From NCBI GenBank assembly GCA_000403215.2, contig KE159544.1, positions 1-43,157 of the forward strand: DNA of 43,157 nt. Direction: 5' to 3'. The DNA is from Lachnospiraceae bacterium A4. Its GTDB lineage: Bacteria; Bacillota; Clostridia; Lachnospirales; Lachnospiraceae. Position 1 is the stretch's first letter. The number at the start of each line of letters is the position of its first letter. Below are positions 32,586 to 41,346 of the stretch, in pieces. Below the pieces are notes generated by a model. It was not told where the DNA came from and made no database searches. It saw only the letters and a program-made list of their open reading frames with translations. The position numbers and the translations under genes were made by a program.

Positions 32586-34223
32586 TCACACCAGCCCAAC
32601 AAAACGGTAGTAGATTTTAATGTCCTGGTGTCTTTGACCGTCTATGATGGTTCGTTCTCCAACTTCAATGCGGTCAATCAGTTCCTCAATGATTTCCCGG
32701 TTCAGTTCCTGCAAGTCCAGATACTGCCGTATGGTTCCGGCCCACTGGTGGATATTGGCGATGTCCTGCTGGGCTTTTCGTTCCCCGGCTAACAGACTGT
32801 CCAGGCGTTCCGATTTCTGGATGCGTTCCTGCTCGTTCTTTTGAATCAGAACCGAGAAGGAATCGCCGCTGATTGCCCCGCTTACCTTATCTTCATAAAG
32901 TTTTGCGGTGATCTGTTCCAGCTCCTCCAAACGCCGCCGCAAACGGCTGATTTCCTGTCGGTAGTCCTCTTGTTGCGCGGCGCTTGCGGATTGGATGTGC
33001 TGTTTCAGCTTATCCAGTGCAGCGGCTTCATCGGCTGCAACCGCTTTGCCATGCGCCCGGATTTCACTCAGCACCAGGTTTTTCAGGCTGATCTCAAAAA
33101 TCCGGTGCCAGGAGCAGATGCTGTGTCCGGTAGTGGCAAACCGGGAGCAGAAATAAGAAGTATAGTGCTTGACAGTGCCATTTTTCCGGCGCTGTGTTTC
33201 GCGGGCGGCAACCAGAGGATGCCCGCAGTCTGCGCAGACCAGCTTTCCGGTAAACAGAGATGCTTGGGGCGGCGTATTGTTAGCGGAAATCTGTTTCGCC
33301 GCCTGATTGATTTTCTGAACCGCCTCCCACAGCTCCGGCCCGATAATCGCCTCGTGCGCGCCCTCATGGGAAATCCATTCCGATTCCGGTTTCCTTATCA
33401 TGGTCTTATCCTTATAGGAACGGGAACCGGTGTAGTTCTGTGTGAGCGTACCGGCATAAACATCATCGTTCAGAAGGCTTCGGACGGTTGCGTAAGCCCA
33501 CAGCCGGGAATACTTGCAGCTGCCATTTCCGTAATGGACCGCCCAGTACCAGCGGGGAGGGAGAATCCCTTTCTCATTCAGGGCGGCGGCAATTTTCCCA
33601 TAGGCCATGCCGGACTGACGCATCTGGAATATCTGCCGCACAACAGCGGCGGATTCCCCGTCAATGACCAGCTTGTGTTTGTCCTCCTCGCTCTTGCGGT
33701 ATCCGTAGGGAGCGTAGGCGGCAAGATACTGGCCGCTTTTCTTCTTGGCATGAAGCACCGACTTGACCTTGCTGGACAGGTCCTTGAGATGGTAGTCATT
33801 CATCAGACTGCGGAAGTGCAGCATATCGGTGTTGTCCCCCTCGCTGTCCAGGCAGTCCAGAACCGACACGAACCGGCATCCGAGGGAGGGGAAAATGACG
33901 TCCGTATAACGGCCCACCTCCACAAAATCCCTGCCTAAACGGGAAAGGTCCTTTACCAGAATCAGGTTGATCAGGCCATGCCTTGCGTCCTCCAGCATTT
34001 CCAAAAATCCGGGCCGCTGAAAATTGCCGCCGCTGTACCCATCGTCCTGATAGGTCTTGACCTCTATCCAGCCGTTGAGCATGACGAATTTGGAGAGGAT
34101 TTCATATTGGTTCTCAATGCTCACCGATTCATCGCTGGGGATATAGCCCTTCGCTTTTGCGGAATTGGAGGCGTCATCCACACTCAGGCGGCAGTAGATA
34201 CCGACTTTATATTGCTTCGCCAT
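32586..34223 (-). CDS. large serine recombinase, second of a tandem pair
   Basis: 545 aa. The catalytic N-terminal domain (VGIYCRLSVDDASNSAKAKG; Ser in RLS; VKDLSRLGRDFVEVGRY) is followed by a recombinase domain, a zinc ribbon (CADCGHPLVAARE with later YFCSR), then a long coiled coil (EDYRQEISRLRRRLEELEQI) and a C-terminal domain. The ATG at 34223 (MAKQYKVGIYC) has AAAGGGGGCAGGATT upstream; the longer frame reads through the partner gene. It overlaps the first recombinase by 17 bp, so the two are coupled. It is intact. It probably cuts and joins attachment sites together with its partner. Confidence 0.9.
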   Translation of the reverse strand: MAKQYKVGIYCRLSVDDASNSAKAKGYIPSDESVSIENQYEILSKFVMLNGWIEVKTYQDDGYSGGNFQRPGFLEMLEDARHGLINLILVKDLSRLGRDFVEVGRYTDVIFPSLGCRFVSVLDCLDSEGDNTDMLHFRSLMNDYHLKDLSSKVKSVLHAKKKSGQYLAAYAPYGYRKSEEDKHKLVIDGESAAVVRQIFQMRQSGMAYGKIAAALNEKGILPPRWYWAVHYGNGSCKYSRLWAYATVRSLLNDDVYAGTLTQNYTGSRSYKDKTMIRKPESEWISHEGAHEAIIGPELWEAVQKINQAAKQISANNTPPQASLFTGKLVCADCGHPLVAARETQRRKNGTVKHYTSYFCSRFATTGHSICSWHRIFEISLKNLVLSEIRAHGKAVAADEAAALDKLKQHIQSASAAQQEDYRQEISRLRRRLEELEQITAKLYEDKVSGAISGDSFSVLIQKNEQERIQKSERLDSLLAGERKAQQDIANIHQWAGTIRQYLDLQELNREIIEELIDRIEVGERTIIDGQRHQDIKIYYRFVGLV

Positions 34224-35871
34224 AATCCTGCCCCCTTTCCTGTGCCAGCGCCCCATCCACATTCCCGACATAGCGGTAGTAGACCTTGACCTCACAAATC
34301 CGCTGCCCGTTGACCTTCTGGGTATCGCCAACCTCGATCCGGTCTACCAGTTCAAAGAGAATGGTTTCGTCCAGTTCCGAGATTTCCGTATAGCGCCGGA
34401 TAATTTCCAGCCAGCGGTCGGTATCCACCTGGTTTTCCAGGTGCGCCCGGACTTTCCTTTCCAGTTCCGGGACTGCCTCCGCCTTTTCTGCCCGTTCCGC
34501 TTCATATTTCTGCATCAGTGTCTGAAATACCGTCTGCGGGATGGAGCCGGTGCATTTGTCCTCGTAGAGATTCTGCATCAGGCGCTCCAAATCGGAAATA
34601 CGGGCTAAGGAGGATTTTAATTCCTGCTCATAGGAGAAAAGCCGGGTGTGGGATTCCTTCTCCTTCAGCCGGAGAATCTCGCCCATCAGCCGGTCCGGGT
34701 CATATTCCGCAAAGCGGGCCTTTTCCCGGATGTCCTCCAATACCAGCTGGGTCAGCACCGTTTCATAGATGGTGTGGATGGTACACGCGCCCCTTCCGCT
34801 GCGGGAGTAGTTGCCGCAGATGAAAGAGCTGTACCGTCCCGGCCTGCCATCCTTATAGGTGAACTTTTCGATGTGGTTCCGCATTTTGAAACCGCAGTCG
34901 GCACAGTACACAAGTCCGGTGAAGATGCTCTTGCAGCCATCGGACGGAGTGCTTTTCCGCACCTTCTTTTTGCCGATGCTGGCTACGGTATCCCACAGTT
35001 CCCGCGAAATAATAGCTTCGTGGGTCCCCTCCACCCGAATCCACTCGTCCTCCGATTTATTGACGAGCTTGCGGGATTTATAGGAGAGTGTGCCGCTTTT
35101 GCCCTGTACCATGTTCCCGATGTAGACCTCGTTGCGGACCATGTTTTTAACCGTCTGGTCGGCCCATTTGTGGTTGACCCTGCGGGGGTCGCTCTGGCTC
35201 TTGCGCTGGTAGTACAGCACACCGGGCGGCTGAATCCCTTCTTCATTGAGCGCCACCGCGATGGCGTGAAATCCCATGCCTGATGCCCGCATTTCAAAGA
35301 TACGGCGCACAACCGGCGCGGTTTCCTCGTCAATCACCAGATGGTGCTTATCCAGCGGGTCGCGCCGGTAGCCATAGGCGGGGTAGGTTCCCATGAATTT
35401 TCCGTTTTCGGCACAGGCTCTTTTGACCGCCTTGACCTTCTTGCTGGTGTCCCGGCTGTAAAATTCATTAAATAAGTTCAAAAAGCACATGACATCGGTG
35501 CTTCCGTTGTCGCTCATGGTGTCAATGCCGTTGTTCAGTGCGATGAACCGGCAGCCAAGGGAAGGGAACAGGTAATCTGTATATTGCCCAAATTCGATAT
35601 AGTTGCGGCCAAAACGGGAAAGGTCCTTCACCAGAATCACATTGATCCGCTTTGCCTTTGCGTCCTCGATTAACCGCCTGACGCCTGGGCGGTTGAAGTT
35701 CGTGCCGGAGTATCCGTCGTCGATATAGACATCGACCTCATTCCAGCCGCGCTGCCTGACATAGTTTTGAAGCAGCAGCTTCTGGTTCTCAATGCTGACC
35801 GATTCCCCATCACGTTCATCGTCGTTGCTTAACCGGCAGTAGATGCCCACGTTGTATGTTGTATCCATCAT
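34207..35871 (-). CDS. large serine recombinase, first of a tandem pair
   Basis: 554 aa. VGIYCRLSNDDERDGESVSI holds the Ser nucleophile, and VKDLSRFGRNYIEFGQYTDY the catalytic Arg region. A recombinase domain (YGYRRDPLDKHHLVIDEETA), a zinc ribbon (CADCGFKMRN...FICGNYSRSGRGAC) and a coiled-coil C-terminus follow. The start is the ATG pair at 35871/35868 after GGGAGGTAAAAGAAAG. The two proteins share the same domain plan but are only moderately similar, comparable to CcrA/CcrB in requiring two different enzymes, which is inferred. TnpW lies 135 bp upstream. Confidence 0.9.
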   Translation of the reverse strand: MMDTTYNVGIYCRLSNDDERDGESVSIENQKLLLQNYVRQRGWNEVDVYIDDGYSGTNFNRPGVRRLIEDAKAKRINVILVKDLSRFGRNYIEFGQYTDYLFPSLGCRFIALNNGIDTMSDNGSTDVMCFLNLFNEFYSRDTSKKVKAVKRACAENGKFMGTYPAYGYRRDPLDKHHLVIDEETAPVVRRIFEMRASGMGFHAIAVALNEEGIQPPGVLYYQRKSQSDPRRVNHKWADQTVKNMVRNEVYIGNMVQGKSGTLSYKSRKLVNKSEDEWIRVEGTHEAIISRELWDTVASIGKKKVRKSTPSDGCKSIFTGLVYCADCGFKMRNHIEKFTYKDGRPGRYSSFICGNYSRSGRGACTIHTIYETVLTQLVLEDIREKARFAEYDPDRLMGEILRLKEKESHTRLFSYEQELKSSLARISDLERLMQNLYEDKCTGSIPQTVFQTLMQKYEAERAEKAEAVPELERKVRAHLENQVDTDRWLEIIRRYTEISELDETILFELVDRIEVGDTQKVNGQRICEVKVYYRYVGNVDGALAQERGQDYGEAI

Positions 35872-36006
35872 CTTTCTTTTACCTCCCGACCATCTCAGAA
35901 TCCATACCTCGTGCGGCAAAATGGCTCCGCAGGTTTTACCCTGCATGAATATCTTACCGGAGAATCCACCGCCGCGCAATGATACGGCAGGCCGCGAGGC
36001 TTTCTG

Positions 36007-36180
36007 TTATCTGGAACCGCTGGCAGCTGGAATGGCTTCCGACATGGCGCGTCTGACTGCCAGCTGTTCCAGCGTCTTTCCCAGGTCCTTTTCTCCCGAA
36101 AAAAAGCTGGTGACGCGATAAATTGTTTTCCCGATCCGCACCTCTTTGTAGGAGCTTGTCGGGGTTGTCTGTTTGGTCAT
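36007..36180 (-). CDS. tnpW: TnpW-family small transposon protein
   Basis: 57-aa protein beginning MTKQTTPTSSYKEVRIGKT. The core IGKTIYRVTSFFSGEKDLGK is followed by TLEQLAVRRAMSEA. TnpW-family proteins accompany large serine recombinases in Tn4451-like and related clostridial elements; their function is unsettled, possibly control of excision. GGAGGTGCGTCTTT precedes the ATG at 36180; the longer frame upstream lacks a signal. It is encoded on the same strand and just before the recombinase pair. Confidence 0.8.
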   Translation of the reverse strand: MTKQTTPTSSYKEVRIGKTIYRVTSFFSGEKDLGKTLEQLAVRRAMSEAIPAASGSR

Positions 36181-36681
36181 AAAGACGCACCTCCGTTCAA
36201 AAAGTGTTTTTACTCTATGGTTAAAAAGCAGCCGTATCGAAAGATAAGGGCGGCGGTTGCCGCTGAACACCGTCCGGTACGGCTGCTGAAATTCTGTTTG
36301 GATGGTTCGTCATATTTGCCACGCCCCCTGACGATGGGGACATAACAGGCCGCTCCCGGCAGAGCTGTCATAACTCCGCAGCGCCGTTTTTCTCGCGCAC
36401 CGCAGGGTTCCCCCCAAGTCTTTGGCGGGCCGTGAGGAAGTATCTTTAAGCCCCCGTACCATCATCGCGCCCGGAACGCCATCTCCGGGTTTAAGGCTGG
36501 ACGTAGATCGCTCGGATTGCCTGTCTGTCATCACCTCCTGCAAGCAACCGTCCTGGCGGCGCGCCTTTTCCGCTTCGATACGGGTTATGTACCTGTTATG
36601 CCGTATATTCAGTTGTCAAGCTGCAATGAGGGGCAAGAGGACTTGTCCCTTCAATGTGTAGGCATTGGGAAAGGCGATTTG
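36181..36681 (-). other. 500-bp GC-rich gap between the sigma-like gene and tnpW
   Basis: No supported gene. A 77-codon frame (36310-36543, beginning MQEVMTDRQSER) stays open, and AGGAGGTGATG precedes its second ATG by only 3 nt, so I do not call it. The region probably holds the promoter of the tnpW-recombinase operon and may encode a structured leader RNA. Direct identification is not possible by eye. Confidence 0.4.
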
Positions 36682-37152
36682 TTAAGCCTTTTTCAAAAAA
36701 ATCTTGATTTTATTTATTCGCTGTGTGATTGCGCTCCGGGAACAGTTCCACAGCCTTGCGACATCGGCCTGCCGGTATCCGTCCACAATGAGCAGGGTCA
36801 GCAGTTCCAGATCGTCCTCCGGCAATTTGCAGAGCCGCCGGTACAGCAGTTCATCCTCCAGGGAGGACAGCCAGCCAAACCGCCGGGAATCCACATCGCC
36901 GGTGTCCCAGGTGCAGGACAGGGATTCAAATTTTCGGAACAGGCAGGACTGCTCGCTCTCGTCCTCACACTGTTCGCTGGGAAGGGCCTGTACGCGGTTC
37001 TGATAGGTTCGCTGGCTGCAAAACCAGGACCAGTCATATTCCTTCATCGCCGCGATCTGCCTATCGTCCATACCGGCTGCGCGGTATTCCTGTTCCAGCC
37101 GGGTCCATTCTGCATCAAACTTCCTTTTCTCATATCCATAGTGAAAGCCCAT
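36682..37152 (-). CDS. sigma-70-like HTH regulator of the recombinase module
   Basis: 156-aa protein. The N-terminal half is unique (MGFHYGYEKRKFDAEWTRLE, with AAMKEYDWSWFCSQR). The C-terminus is a sigma region-4-like helix-turn-helix: LCKLPEDDLELLTLLIVDGY, then RQADVARLWNCSRSAITQRI. No region 2 (-10 recognition) is present, so it is a DNA-binding regulator rather than a full sigma factor. The start at 37152 has AAATGGAGGAAAACT before it. In related ICEs such a gene precedes tnpW and recombinases and probably controls excision. Confidence 0.8.
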   Translation of the reverse strand: MGFHYGYEKRKFDAEWTRLEQEYRAAGMDDRQIAAMKEYDWSWFCSQRTYQNRVQALPSEQCEDESEQSCLFRKFESLSCTWDTGDVDSRRFGWLSSLEDELLYRRLCKLPEDDLELLTLLIVDGYRQADVARLWNCSRSAITQRINKIKIFLKKA

Positions 37153-37621
37153 AGTTTTCCTCCATTTCGATTCAGGCGTGGTTGACGGGTGAATCGAATG
37201 GAGGCGGGGATCGGCAGCGGTACACATCGGGAGGTTTCCCTAAAAATCGACAATAAGAAACGCCAGCTTCTCGCAATAAGAAACTGGCGCAACAAAAAAG
37301 ACTATGATTATGCTGATTTATATGGATTGATAATACTGATAGATAACTATAATATCCCGGAGGAGGGCCTATGCTTTTTTTAATTGATATATGTCATAGC
37401 TATTACAAATGAATATTGCAGACATGGCGGTATCCTCCTATATACCGCCCCTGCTGATTGCTGAGGGTCATCTGGGGGTCTGCTTTTTAGCAAAAAGAAA
37501 TGGCGGCCTTGATTACTCAAAACCGCCGAAGAAATCAGCTGTGCAGGAAAGCGCGCGAAATCCTCTGCCCGTCAGCGGTTTTTTTCTTTCCCCGCTGTGG
37601 AGGCAGATGTTTTATATTGAT
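37153..37621. other. gap between the sigma-like gene and the cargo operon
   Basis: 469 bp. CGCCAG...CTGGCG hairpin at about 37252-37280, with TTCT/AAGAA inner pairing and a repeated AATAAGAAAC, may terminate or attenuate. CGGTAT/ATACCG (near 37430-37448) is a second hairpin. GGAGGAGGGCCT precedes a 13-codon ORF starting at 37371. I see no gene that I would support. Confidence 0.4.
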
Positions 37622-37867
37622 TTACCACAAGCATAACCTACAAATGTTATACAAACTTCCTACTGCCAAGAGGATTGCTTCAAGGATAGATGGAACAGGG
37701 ATTACAACAATCCGAATGACGCCACTCTTGGCCGCCTCAATGAATGTGCCAAAGACACCCCGGTCTACTCCCTCATTTAGTGTAGGCAGATTGTTCAAAG
37801 TCACCGCTGGTCGTATGGACGTGTCAAAAGGGCTGCTGTACGATGGTTTTTTTTCTTTTGCCGCCAT
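37622..37867 (-). CDS. hypothetical 81-aa protein at the end of the cargo operon
   Basis: Frame beginning MAAKEKKPSYSSPFDTSIRP, with GVIRIVVIPVPSILEAILLA as a possible membrane segment. It follows the YIP1-like gene by 33 bp in the same direction but has no clear Shine-Dalgarno. No family recognised. The hydrophobic C-terminus with Cys and Trp could equally be a chance frame, so support is weak. Confidence 0.3.
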   Translation of the reverse strand: MAAKEKKPSYSSPFDTSIRPAVTLNNLPTLNEGVDRGVFGTFIEAAKSGVIRIVVIPVPSILEAILLAVGSLYNICRLCLW

Positions 37868-37900
37868 TCAACAAATCAATCCATATATAGAGTTTATCTC

Positions 37901-38479
37901 TTATAGAATAGGCGTTTTCAATCCAACATAACCATTTAGAGCGGCCATAACCGCAATCACGATGGTGATTATTACAAAAGCACCTAAGAACCTTGCCTTT
38001 ACCAACCCCGCAACTTCCCGCAGAAACAGTACATAGAGGATGATTTTCCAAATCAAAACACCCACAAAAATGATGCTCAATAGCATTCCCCATAGGGGAC
38101 TGTTCCAAAACAAATAGAAATATACTTCTGTAATGGCAACTGTGATTGAACAGATGATATTGGGGAAAAAAGAAATTCCCCATGTTTGGATATAAGATTG
38201 AAGGTTGGTTTTACTGCCAAAGCATTTGCAAACCAGCCACATTACCGTACAAATGAGCAAATAGCTTGCAACGCCCAACACAATAGTTTTTAAGAGTTGG
38301 GGGCCATCGATTTGGAAGTTAGTATCGGATGCCTTTCGCAAGACCGAATCCAATACAGTAACCATCAGTATCGTTATAGCCACAAGCAGCCATGCAATGC
38401 CTTTATATCGCTTATGATAAGCATTACCCGGCCTGTTGAGGGCTTCAAAAAAAAGCGACATAGTTCTATTAACCTCCAA
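37901..38479 (-). CDS. YIP1-like multi-helix membrane protein
   Basis: 192 aa with five hydrophobic segments, for example GIAWLLVAITILMVTVLDSV, LLKTIVLGVASYLLICTVMW, FPNIICSITVAITEVYFYLF, GMLLSIIFVGVLIWKIILY and AFVIITIVIAVMAALNGY. The pattern is that of bacterial YIP1-domain proteins found beside ABC-2 transporters and sigma factors. It overlaps the preceding small gene by 11 bp, so it is in the operon. Substrate or partner not determinable. Confidence 0.7.
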   Translation of the reverse strand: MEVNRTMSLFFEALNRPGNAYHKRYKGIAWLLVAITILMVTVLDSVLRKASDTNFQIDGPQLLKTIVLGVASYLLICTVMWLVCKCFGSKTNLQSYIQTWGISFFPNIICSITVAITEVYFYLFWNSPLWGMLLSIIFVGVLIWKIILYVLFLREVAGLVKARFLGAFVIITIVIAVMAALNGYVGLKTPIL

Positions 38480-38738
38480 AGAAACTAAGAAATATATTGG
38501 TGTAACGGGTTCCGAAAATCAAAGTAAAAGCTACTGCCTGCAAAGAAGAAATACCAAATGCAACCCTCCACGGATATAGCGAAACAAACCTGCCAATTTT
38601 TTCTCTCAAAGTAGTTTCGTTCTGGTGGGCTTGGGCAAGCACGATATGAAGCATTTTTTCTTTCTGCTGTTCAGATGGAACTTCGACGTCCCTAATAGTT
38701 TCAAATGCCTTTTGCAAAGGATCATGGTTGATGGGCAT
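38469..38738 (-). CDS. 89-aa single-pass membrane protein, possible anti-sigma factor
   Basis: The cytoplasmic N-terminal half (NHDPLQKAFETIRDVEVPSE, QQKEKMLHIVLAQAH) is followed by one membrane helix (WRVAFGISSLQAVAFTLIFG). It starts directly at the end of the ECF sigma gene (TAATG). A small, helical protein with one membrane pass immediately after an ECF sigma gene is the usual layout of an anti-sigma factor, or of YxlC-type regulators in the Bacillus sigY operon. There is no sequence motif (such as ZAS) to prove it. Confidence 0.65.
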   Translation of the reverse strand: MPINHDPLQKAFETIRDVEVPSEQQKEKMLHIVLAQAHQNETTLREKIGRFVSLYPWRVAFGISSLQAVAFTLIFGTRYTNIFLSFFGG

Positions 38739-39265
38739 TACTTTTCCTCCTTTCCATATAGGTTGATAAATGCACCTCTGGCCCGCTGCAACATACTTTC
38801 TACGGATTTCGGTGATTTATCAAGAATTTGAGCAATCTCTTTTACACGCTTTTCTTCGATGTATTTGAGAAGCAAAACAATTTTATATTGCTGCGGTAAC
38901 TGACGTAGACATTCTCTAACACGTTGACTTTCATAGGTCGTTTGCAGGTATTCTTCTAAGTCTTGGTTGTAATCACTGATCTGCTCGATCAAATTGCCAT
39001 CAATGGGGATGGTATCGGACGGCTGACTATATTGCTTTCTGTAAAAGTCAAACAACCTATTTTTCGCTATCTTAAATACCCATGTTCTTTCCGAACAAAG
39101 TCCTCGGAATCCATTTATGCCCTTGTAAACCTCAAGAAAGATGTCCTGTGTTAAATCCTCGGCAAGAGAAACATCATAGCCAGTTCGCAGAAAAATATAT
39201 TGGTATATTTCATCTACATAAGCCTTGTAGATGGAAATAAACTTCTGCTCTCCGTTTCCAGCCAT
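38738..39265 (-). CDS. ECF RNA polymerase sigma factor
   Basis: 175 aa. Region 2: FISIYKAYVDEIYQYIFLRT, then LAEDLTQDIFLEVYKGING and the -10-contacting WVFKIAKNRLFDFYRK. Region 4: LRQLPQQYKIVLLLKYIEEK, then RVKEIAQILDKSPKSVESML. The start at 39265 (MAGNGEQ) has GAGG 8-10 nt upstream; ATG at 39271 is too close. Positioned after the lipoprotein gene and before the likely anti-sigma, it probably activates this operon. Confidence 0.88.
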   Translation of the reverse strand: MAGNGEQKFISIYKAYVDEIYQYIFLRTGYDVSLAEDLTQDIFLEVYKGINGFRGLCSERTWVFKIAKNRLFDFYRKQYSQPSDTIPIDGNLIEQISDYNQDLEEYLQTTYESQRVRECLRQLPQQYKIVLLLKYIEEKRVKEIAQILDKSPKSVESMLQRARGAFINLYGKEEK

Positions 39266-39274
39266 ACTCATACC

Positions 39275-39682
39275 TCATTCGACGATAAGTTCCAGTGAAC
39301 AAAGAATATCATCGTTGTATGTGATTTCAAATTTTAAGGTTCCGACGGCCACTTGATCTGCCTCTAAAGAGTAGACAATCACTCCGGCCATGTCCGTTGT
39401 GGTTTCCTGTACATCTGTCTTTATTTCTGTGCCATCCAAGTACCAGTTTGCTGTGTATTCCATGCCTTTCGGGGACTCAATGAAATATACACTGGCATAC
39501 ACCGGTTCATTTTCAAACACCTTTTCCGGCTGCGTTGCGTCCTCAATGTCGGCTTTTTCCTCAAAGGGAGAGTTCGACACAACGAAACTCTCTACTGTAT
39601 TTTGTTGTCCGCATCCAGTCATAAGCATCATAAGCAATGCTGCGATCAATAAGAAAGCAGAAAAATTCTTAAAAACTTTCAT
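39275..39682 (-). CDS. secreted lipoprotein of the ABC/ECF operon
   Basis: 135 aa. The signal peptide KNFSAFLLIAALLMMLMTGC ends in a lipobox (LMTGC, Cys acylated). The mature part is an all-beta domain (VYASVYFIESPKGMEYTANW, then YLDGTEIKTDVQETTT), similar in style to small Ig-like or DUF extracellular domains. AGGAGGTAATACA precedes the ATG. It lies between the permease and the sigma gene, 12 bp from the former. A role as sensor or immunity protein is possible but only inferred. Confidence 0.75.
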   Translation of the reverse strand: MKVFKNFSAFLLIAALLMMLMTGCGQQNTVESFVVSNSPFEEKADIEDATQPEKVFENEPVYASVYFIESPKGMEYTANWYLDGTEIKTDVQETTTDMAGVIVYSLEADQVAVGTLKFEITYNDDILCSLELIVE

Positions 39683-39693
39683 TGTATTACCTC

Positions 39694-40467
39694 CTACTCG
39701 CCGTAATTGTATTCATCCTGATTTTTGAAAGCTATATAAGCAATTCCAAACAACACAACAATACCTATTGTAAATCCAACTACGACTGTTGTCCAACTTG
39801 AAGTGTTATTTGGATTAGAAAGTGCTTCCATCATAATTCCCGGCGAAATCATGCTGATTTTTTCTACTGTTTGTGTGGAAAGGTTCAGCACTTTTCCAAT
39901 GCCCTCCGGGATAAGGACAAAGAAACGAGGCATAAGCACAAGCCCGCTTGCCAAACTCCAAATCATAGCCACCTTGGAAGATCGGGCAAACACGGAAATC
40001 ATCAGCCCTAAAGCTGCAAATACCATGATAAAGCCCCAAAGCGGCAAGAGATATTTCCCAATCATTGCTGCCCTTTGTGCGCTGCTTAAACAGGTGACAA
40101 TGATCGCAATTGGCGCAAGATAGATAAAAGACAGGGCGAGAGAAACAATGGCTGTGGCAATAATCTTGGCTATGAAAACATGCTTTTTAGTCGTTCCAGA
40201 ACACAAAATGCAATCCAGCACATTCCGTTCACGGTCGGCGGATATAAGGTCAAAGAATACCGCCATAACTGCCCATGCGCCAAAAATAATTAAAGGCAGA
40301 AAGAGGGACATATATTCAAGCCGGTTATTCTCTACCAATTCCCGGCGGCCATTAGAGAAGAAAAAGAAATAGATGGTAAAGAGTGCCATAACCACCCAAA
40401 TCCCCAATGTTCGCAAACCAAAAGCCCGCCTTAAGTCACGGCATATCAATTTTGTAACAGACTTCAT
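39694..40467 (-). CDS. ABC-2 type transporter permease
   Basis: 257-aa membrane protein with six helices: LGIWVVMALFTIYFFFFSNG, LFLPLIIFGAWAVMAVFFDL, ATAIVSLALSFIYLAPIAII, LPLWGFIMVFAALGLMISVF, AMIWSLASGLVLMPRFFVLI and VVVGFTIGIVVLFGIAYIAF. This is typical of ABC-2 exporters (YxlG/NatB-like). GGAGGAGTCGAT precedes the ATG. It follows the ATPase gene by 11 bp and forms the transporter with it. Confidence 0.85.
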   Translation of the reverse strand: MKSVTKLICRDLRRAFGLRTLGIWVVMALFTIYFFFFSNGRRELVENNRLEYMSLFLPLIIFGAWAVMAVFFDLISADRERNVLDCILCSGTTKKHVFIAKIIATAIVSLALSFIYLAPIAIIVTCLSSAQRAAMIGKYLLPLWGFIMVFAALGLMISVFARSSKVAMIWSLASGLVLMPRFFVLIPEGIGKVLNLSTQTVEKISMISPGIMMEALSNPNNTSSWTTVVVGFTIGIVVLFGIAYIAFKNQDEYNYGE

Positions 40468-40478
40468 ATCGACTCCTC

Positions 40479-41327
40479 CTAATTGTTCATGTGTAACTGT
40501 TCCTGAACCACATCCTTCACATTAGAATGTACTGCTTCATAAACCAAAACCGAATTTGCAGTAAGCGCCCCAATGAGAGCGGCAACACCCTCTCGATCTG
40601 TTTTTGCATGAATCAAAGTTCGTTCCTGATTGCTGCTAAGAGAGAATTTTTGTGCCAACTGGGTAAACAGTTTATCCGGCACTATACTGGTTTCGATAAT
40701 GTAGCTGCTTTCAAGCTGACGATCATATATCAGTCGTCCACTTTCCATAATAGCAACATTGGTACAAATATCGTCCATATCTTGCAAAATGTGTGACGAA
40801 ATCAAAATGCTTTTCCCTTGTTGATGCAGCTCTTGGATCAGTTTATTCATTTCGTGGCTTGCATTGGGGTCTAATCCCGCAGTTGGTTCATCTAAGATAT
40901 AAAAATCGGGATCGCCGGTCATTGCAATCACCATTTGGAGTTTTTTCTGCTGGCCGGGAGAAAGATGCTTAACTCGTTTAGCTGTGTCCAACTCCAACTT
41001 TTGGCACAGCCGCAGACCGTTTTGCATATCAGCATTTCTCAAAGCCGAGAAAAATTGAATGGTACTGGCAACCGTTTGTGCCCCATCAAAGCGGCAGCTT
41101 TGGGGCATGTAGCCGATATAGTCCTTTTCCATATAACAGAGAATATTGCCCTTCGTGGGTTTCATCAGGCCCGCAATTAAGCGCAACAGTGTAGTTTTGC
41201 CAGCGCCATTCTGTCCGACAAGGCCGTACACATCACCTCTTGAAACTGAAAAATCCACATCATGCAATATCTCGGCTTGACCGAAACATTTATTCAAATG
41301 TTCTACGGCAAGAATTTGTGTGTCCAA
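40479..41327 (-). CDS. ABC transporter ATP-binding protein (YxlF-like)
   Basis: 282 aa. Walker A GLVGQNGAGKTTLLRLIAGL, signature HLSPGQQKKLQMVIAM, Walker B FYILDEPTAGLDP and the H-loop ILISSHILQDM. A C-terminal regulatory part follows. Start is TTG at 41327 preceded by AAAGGAGATGTAAAT; the open frame extends to 41390 without a good site. It is the first gene of the operon ABC-permease-lipoprotein-sigma. It is intact, in contrast to the plus-strand LanF homologue earlier in the window. Confidence 0.87.
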   Translation of the reverse strand: MDTQILAVEHLNKCFGQAEILHDVDFSVSRGDVYGLVGQNGAGKTTLLRLIAGLMKPTKGNILCYMEKDYIGYMPQSCRFDGAQTVASTIQFFSALRNADMQNGLRLCQKLELDTAKRVKHLSPGQQKKLQMVIAMTGDPDFYILDEPTAGLDPNASHEMNKLIQELHQQGKSILISSHILQDMDDICTNVAIMESGRLIYDRQLESSYIIETSIVPDKLFTQLAQKFSLSSNQERTLIHAKTDREGVAALIGALTANSVLVYEAVHSNVKDVVQEQLHMNN

Positions 41328-41346
41328 ATTTACATCTCCTTTCCGA

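Noticed and set aside
32841-33938. 365-codon plus-strand frame opposite a serine recombinase gene
   Set aside because: The opposite strand encodes a complete recombinase with catalytic motifs and a ribosome site; the plus-strand product has no recognisable domain.
36310-36543. 77-codon frame upstream of tnpW as a gene
   Set aside because: No suitable start spacing and no recognisable protein features; kept only as part of the unexplained interval.
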